From Croceibacterium_A sp039920345 (GTDB lineage: Bacteria; Pseudomonadota; Alphaproteobacteria; Sphingomonadales; Sphingomonadaceae), in contig JBDSDZ010000036.1 in the NCBI GenBank assembly GCA_039920345.1, forward strand, positions 1 through 64,000: 64,000 nt of DNA, in the 5' to 3' direction. Positions 61,856-64,000 of this stretch are shown piece after piece (the stretch's first letter is position 1; every line of letters begins with the position of its first letter). The notes beneath the pieces were generated by a model. That model searched no databases, was not told the DNA's origin, and saw only the letters and a program-made list of their open reading frames with translations. Both the position numbers and the translations under genes were made by a program.

Positions 61856-62646
61856 CTATTCGCACCCTCCTCGTCGATGATGAGAAACTCGCCATCCAGG
61901 GGCTCCAGCTGCGGCTCGAGCCTTATGCCGACGTCGAGATCATCGGGACGTGCGCCAACGGGCGCGAGGCGATCCGCGCGATCAAGACCGAAAAGCCGGA
62001 TCTCGTGTTCCTCGATATCCAGATGCCCGGGTTTGACGGATTCTCGGTGGTCAAAGGCGTCATGGAGCTTGAGCCCCCGCTATTCGTGTTCGTCACTGCC
62101 TATGAAGAGCACGCGATTCGCGCGTTCGAGGCCAATGCAGTCAACTACCTGATGAAGCCGGTCGACGAGGACAAGCTCGCCGACACGCTCGACCGGGTGC
62201 GCACGCGGCTGGCAGAAAAGCGCGGCGCGGAAGAAGTCCGCAAGTTGCAGGACGTGCTCGCCGAAGTCGCCCCGGACGCGATGGAAAACATGCCGACCGA
62301 CGACGAGTCCATCGCGCGCTATGAAAAGATGATCAACATCAAGGATCGCGGGCAGATATTCCGCGTCGATGTCGATTCGATCGAGCACATCGAAGCCGCT
62401 GGCGATTACATGTGCATCTACACCGGCGACAATTCGCTGATCCTGCGCGAAACAATGAAGGACCTCGAACGCCGGCTCGATCCCCGGGTGTTCCAGCGCG
62501 TCCACCGTTCGACCATCGTCAATCTCGACCAGGTTCACCAGGTCAAGCCGCACACCAATGGCGAGTGCTTCCTGGTCCTCGGCTCGGGCGCCGAGGTCAA
62601 GGTGAGCCGCTCCTACCGTGATGTAGTGGCCCGCTTCGTTCATTGA
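61852..62646 (+). CDS. LytTR-family response regulator
   Basis: 264 residues. Receiver domain with acidic pocket VDDE (8-11), phospho-acceptor Asp55 (LVFLDIQMPG) and Lys103 (MKPVDEDK). C-terminal LytTR DNA-binding domain (IFRVDVDSIEHIEAAGDYMCIY ... FQRVHRSTIVNLDQV). Partner of the kinase upstream. It lies just before nadC, which begins 17 bp further on. Confidence 0.95.
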   Translation: MTIRTLLVDDEKLAIQGLQLRLEPYADVEIIGTCANGREAIRAIKTEKPDLVFLDIQMPGFDGFSVVKGVMELEPPLFVFVTAYEEHAIRAFEANAVNYLMKPVDEDKLADTLDRVRTRLAEKRGAEEVRKLQDVLAEVAPDAMENMPTDDESIARYEKMINIKDRGQIFRVDVDSIEHIEAAGDYMCIYTGDNSLILRETMKDLERRLDPRVFQRVHRSTIVNLDQVHQVKPHTNGECFLVLGSGAEVKVSRSYRDVVARFVH

Positions 62647-62663
62647 CCGAAGCGGAGGGGGCA

Positions 62664-63527
62664 ATGGGCACGTGGCGGCTCGACGGCTTCGACCTTAAGC
62701 AATTCGTGCGCGATACGCTGGCTGAAGACCTTGGCGTGGGGCTTCCAGGTGGCGGGCATGACGTCACGGCGGAAAGCGTCATCCCGGCGGACGCGCGCTT
62801 TTCCGGGGTGATGGACAGCCGCGACGCCATCGTCGTGGCCGGCTTGCCGATAGCCGCGGCCTTCTTCCGCCATCTCGACCCAGGCATTTCGATCGAGCTG
62901 CTGGTCGATGAGGGGGCCAAAGTTCCCGCCGGCAGCGATCTGATGCGCCTGACCGGCAACGCCCGCGCGCTGCTGACAGCAGAGCGAAGCGCGCTCAACA
63001 CGGTGCAGCATCTTTCCGGCATCGCGACCATGACCCAAAAATATGTCCAGGCAATGGGCGAAACGGATTGCGTGCTGCTCGACACGCGCAAGACTCTTCC
63101 CGGACTGCGCCACCTCGAAAAATACGCCACCCGGCAAGGCGGGGCACAGAACCACCGCATGGGCCTGTGGGATGCGGCGATGATCAAGGACAACCACATC
63201 CTCGTCGCCGGCGGCGTCGCCGAAGCGGTGCGCCGGGCGCGCGATGCCGGGGTCGCTCGGATCATCTGCGAAGTGGACCGGATCGACCAGATCGAACTGG
63301 CGCTGGCAGCCGGCGCAAGCCACCTGCTGCTCGACAACATGGACGTTGCGACCTTGTGCGACGCGGTGGCCTTGGTGGCCGGCCGTGTGCCGACCGAAGC
63401 TTCGGGCGGCGTCAGGCTCGACACGATCGGCACCATCGCCGCCAGCGGGGTCGACTTCGTCTCCGTCGGCCGCCTGACCCAGAGCGCGCCTGCGGCCGAC
63501 ATCGGGCTCGACTTCACACCGCTGTGA
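62664..63527 (+). CDS. nadC: nicotinate-nucleotide pyrophosphorylase (carboxylating)
   Basis: 287 residues from ATG 62664, chosen for GGAGGGG a few bases upstream; TTG 62643, overlapping the regulator stop, would add 7 residues. Makes nicotinate mononucleotide from quinolinate and PRPP. LAEDLGVG, TAERSALNTVQHLSGIAT, DTRKTLPGLRHLEKYA, GGAQNHRMGLWDAAMIKDNH and EASGGV are the family signatures. Confidence 0.96.
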   Translation: MGTWRLDGFDLKQFVRDTLAEDLGVGLPGGGHDVTAESVIPADARFSGVMDSRDAIVVAGLPIAAAFFRHLDPGISIELLVDEGAKVPAGSDLMRLTGNARALLTAERSALNTVQHLSGIATMTQKYVQAMGETDCVLLDTRKTLPGLRHLEKYATRQGGAQNHRMGLWDAAMIKDNHILVAGGVAEAVRRARDAGVARIICEVDRIDQIELALAAGASHLLLDNMDVATLCDAVALVAGRVPTEASGGVRLDTIGTIAASGVDFVSVGRLTQSAPAADIGLDFTPL

Positions 63528-64000
63528 GGGCCGCGTTTGTCTGGCTGGCGCTGCTCGTTGCAATCCCTGGGCAAGCCGCAGCTCAAGCCTATCAATGCCG
63601 CATCCCCACCGGACCGATCTCGGTCCCAACGGTACAGCAGAACGAACCGGCGCGCCGCGTGCCCATCACCGGCTATACCCTGTCGCTCACCTGGTCGCCG
63701 GAATACTGCCGCGGGCGCGAGAACCGGGCAGCCGACAGCCTGCAATGCTCCGGCCACGGCGGACGCTTCGGGTTTGTCGCGCATGGCTTGTGGCCCGAAG
63801 GGCGCGGCAGCAACTGGCCGCAGTGGTGCCCGGCAGCGCGCGCCCTGACCAGCCGCGAACTGGCGCGCAACTTGTGCATGACGCCCTCGGCAGGGCTGTT
63901 AGCCAACGAATGGGCCAAGCACGGCGCCTGCATGGCGCAACGCCCCGAAACCTATTTTCACACCCAGCGCGCGCTGTGGAACAGCCTGCGCTGGCCCGAC
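63524..64000 (+). CDS. ribonuclease T2 family protein (3'-partial, cut by window edge)
   Basis: The frame is open from GTG 63524 to the end of the window (159 residues). The start overlaps the nadC stop (GTGA). Signal peptide WLALLVAIPGQAAAQA. Both RNase T2 active-site blocks are present: GFVAHGLWPEG (CAS I) and ANEWAKHGACM (CAS II), with paired Cys residues. It would degrade RNA in the periplasm or outside the cell. The C-terminal part is missing from view. Confidence 0.9.
   Translation, partial: MRAAFVWLALLVAIPGQAAAQAYQCRIPTGPISVPTVQQNEPARRVPITGYTLSLTWSPEYCRGRENRAADSLQCSGHGGRFGFVAHGLWPEGRGSNWPQWCPAARALTSRELARNLCMTPSAGLLANEWAKHGACMAQRPETYFHTQRALWNSLRWPD

Overview
The window is high-GC DNA from an alphaproteobacterium, most likely a sphingomonad (Novosphingobium/Sphingomonas relatives). 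The evidence is the heparinase-like gene coupled between purH and rpe, an alphaproteobacterial SOS box in front of mmcB, ihfB, two TonB receptors, LytS/LytTR signalling, and sphingomonad-type intergenic inverted repeats. This placement is recalled from gene families, not from a search.

1-22.8 kb is an accessory catabolic region. It holds a cytochrome P450 (cut by the left edge), a metallo-beta-lactamase-fold hydrolase, a 3-hydroxyisobutyrate dehydrogenase-like enzyme, two SDRs, a phytoene-desaturase/PYROXD2-like FAD oxidoreductase, two beta-lactamase-fold serine hydrolases, two NTF2/SnoaL proteins, a carboxymuconolactone decarboxylase-like protein, two paralogous FAD monooxygenases, an alpha/beta hydrolase, a CmcJ-like oxygenase, two MFS transporters and a TonB receptor. 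Together they look like uptake and stepwise oxidation or hydrolysis of a ring-containing organic compound whose identity cannot be read from the sequence. Most genes overlap by 1-4 bases and so are translationally coupled.

22.9-37.0 kb is mostly core genome: ihfB, a short GntR regulator, a peptide transporter, a secreted amidohydrolase pair (the second partner has lost its metal ligands), an acid-phosphatase-like lipoprotein, dxs, a Zur-like regulator, msrA with a 32-residue membrane protein coupled in front of it, and the rpe / heparinase-like / purH operon.

37.2-46.2 kb is the most interesting part: a lasso-peptide-like RiPP cluster. It encodes an asparagine-synthetase-type cyclase, a PqqD-type leader-binding protein, a B2 transglutaminase-like leader peptidase, an ABC exporter, an HPr-kinase-like kinase, a PRMT-like methyltransferase, a 2OG-Fe oxygenase-like protein and a nucleotidyltransferase. 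The presumed precursor (41552-41929, minus) carries a textbook lasso leader (Y-x2-P-x-L-x3-G-x5-T). Instead of ending after a short core, it continues into a peptidase-S74-type intramolecular chaperone domain with the Ser-x4-Lys autocleavage signature. That suggests a precursor whose core C-terminus is set free by self-cleavage while its leader is removed by B1/B2.

46.3-64.0 kb returns to ordinary content: a DUF2141 protein, a Tam41-like/diacylglycerol-kinase-like lipid gene pair, an M20 amidohydrolase, tRNA-Arg(CCG), a divergent pair of exported proteins, a second TonB receptor, mmcB, a sterol-desaturase-family protein, an acidic PAS_5 protein, then M48 protease, DsbA-like protein, LytS-type kinase, LytTR regulator, nadC and an RNase T2 cut by the right edge.
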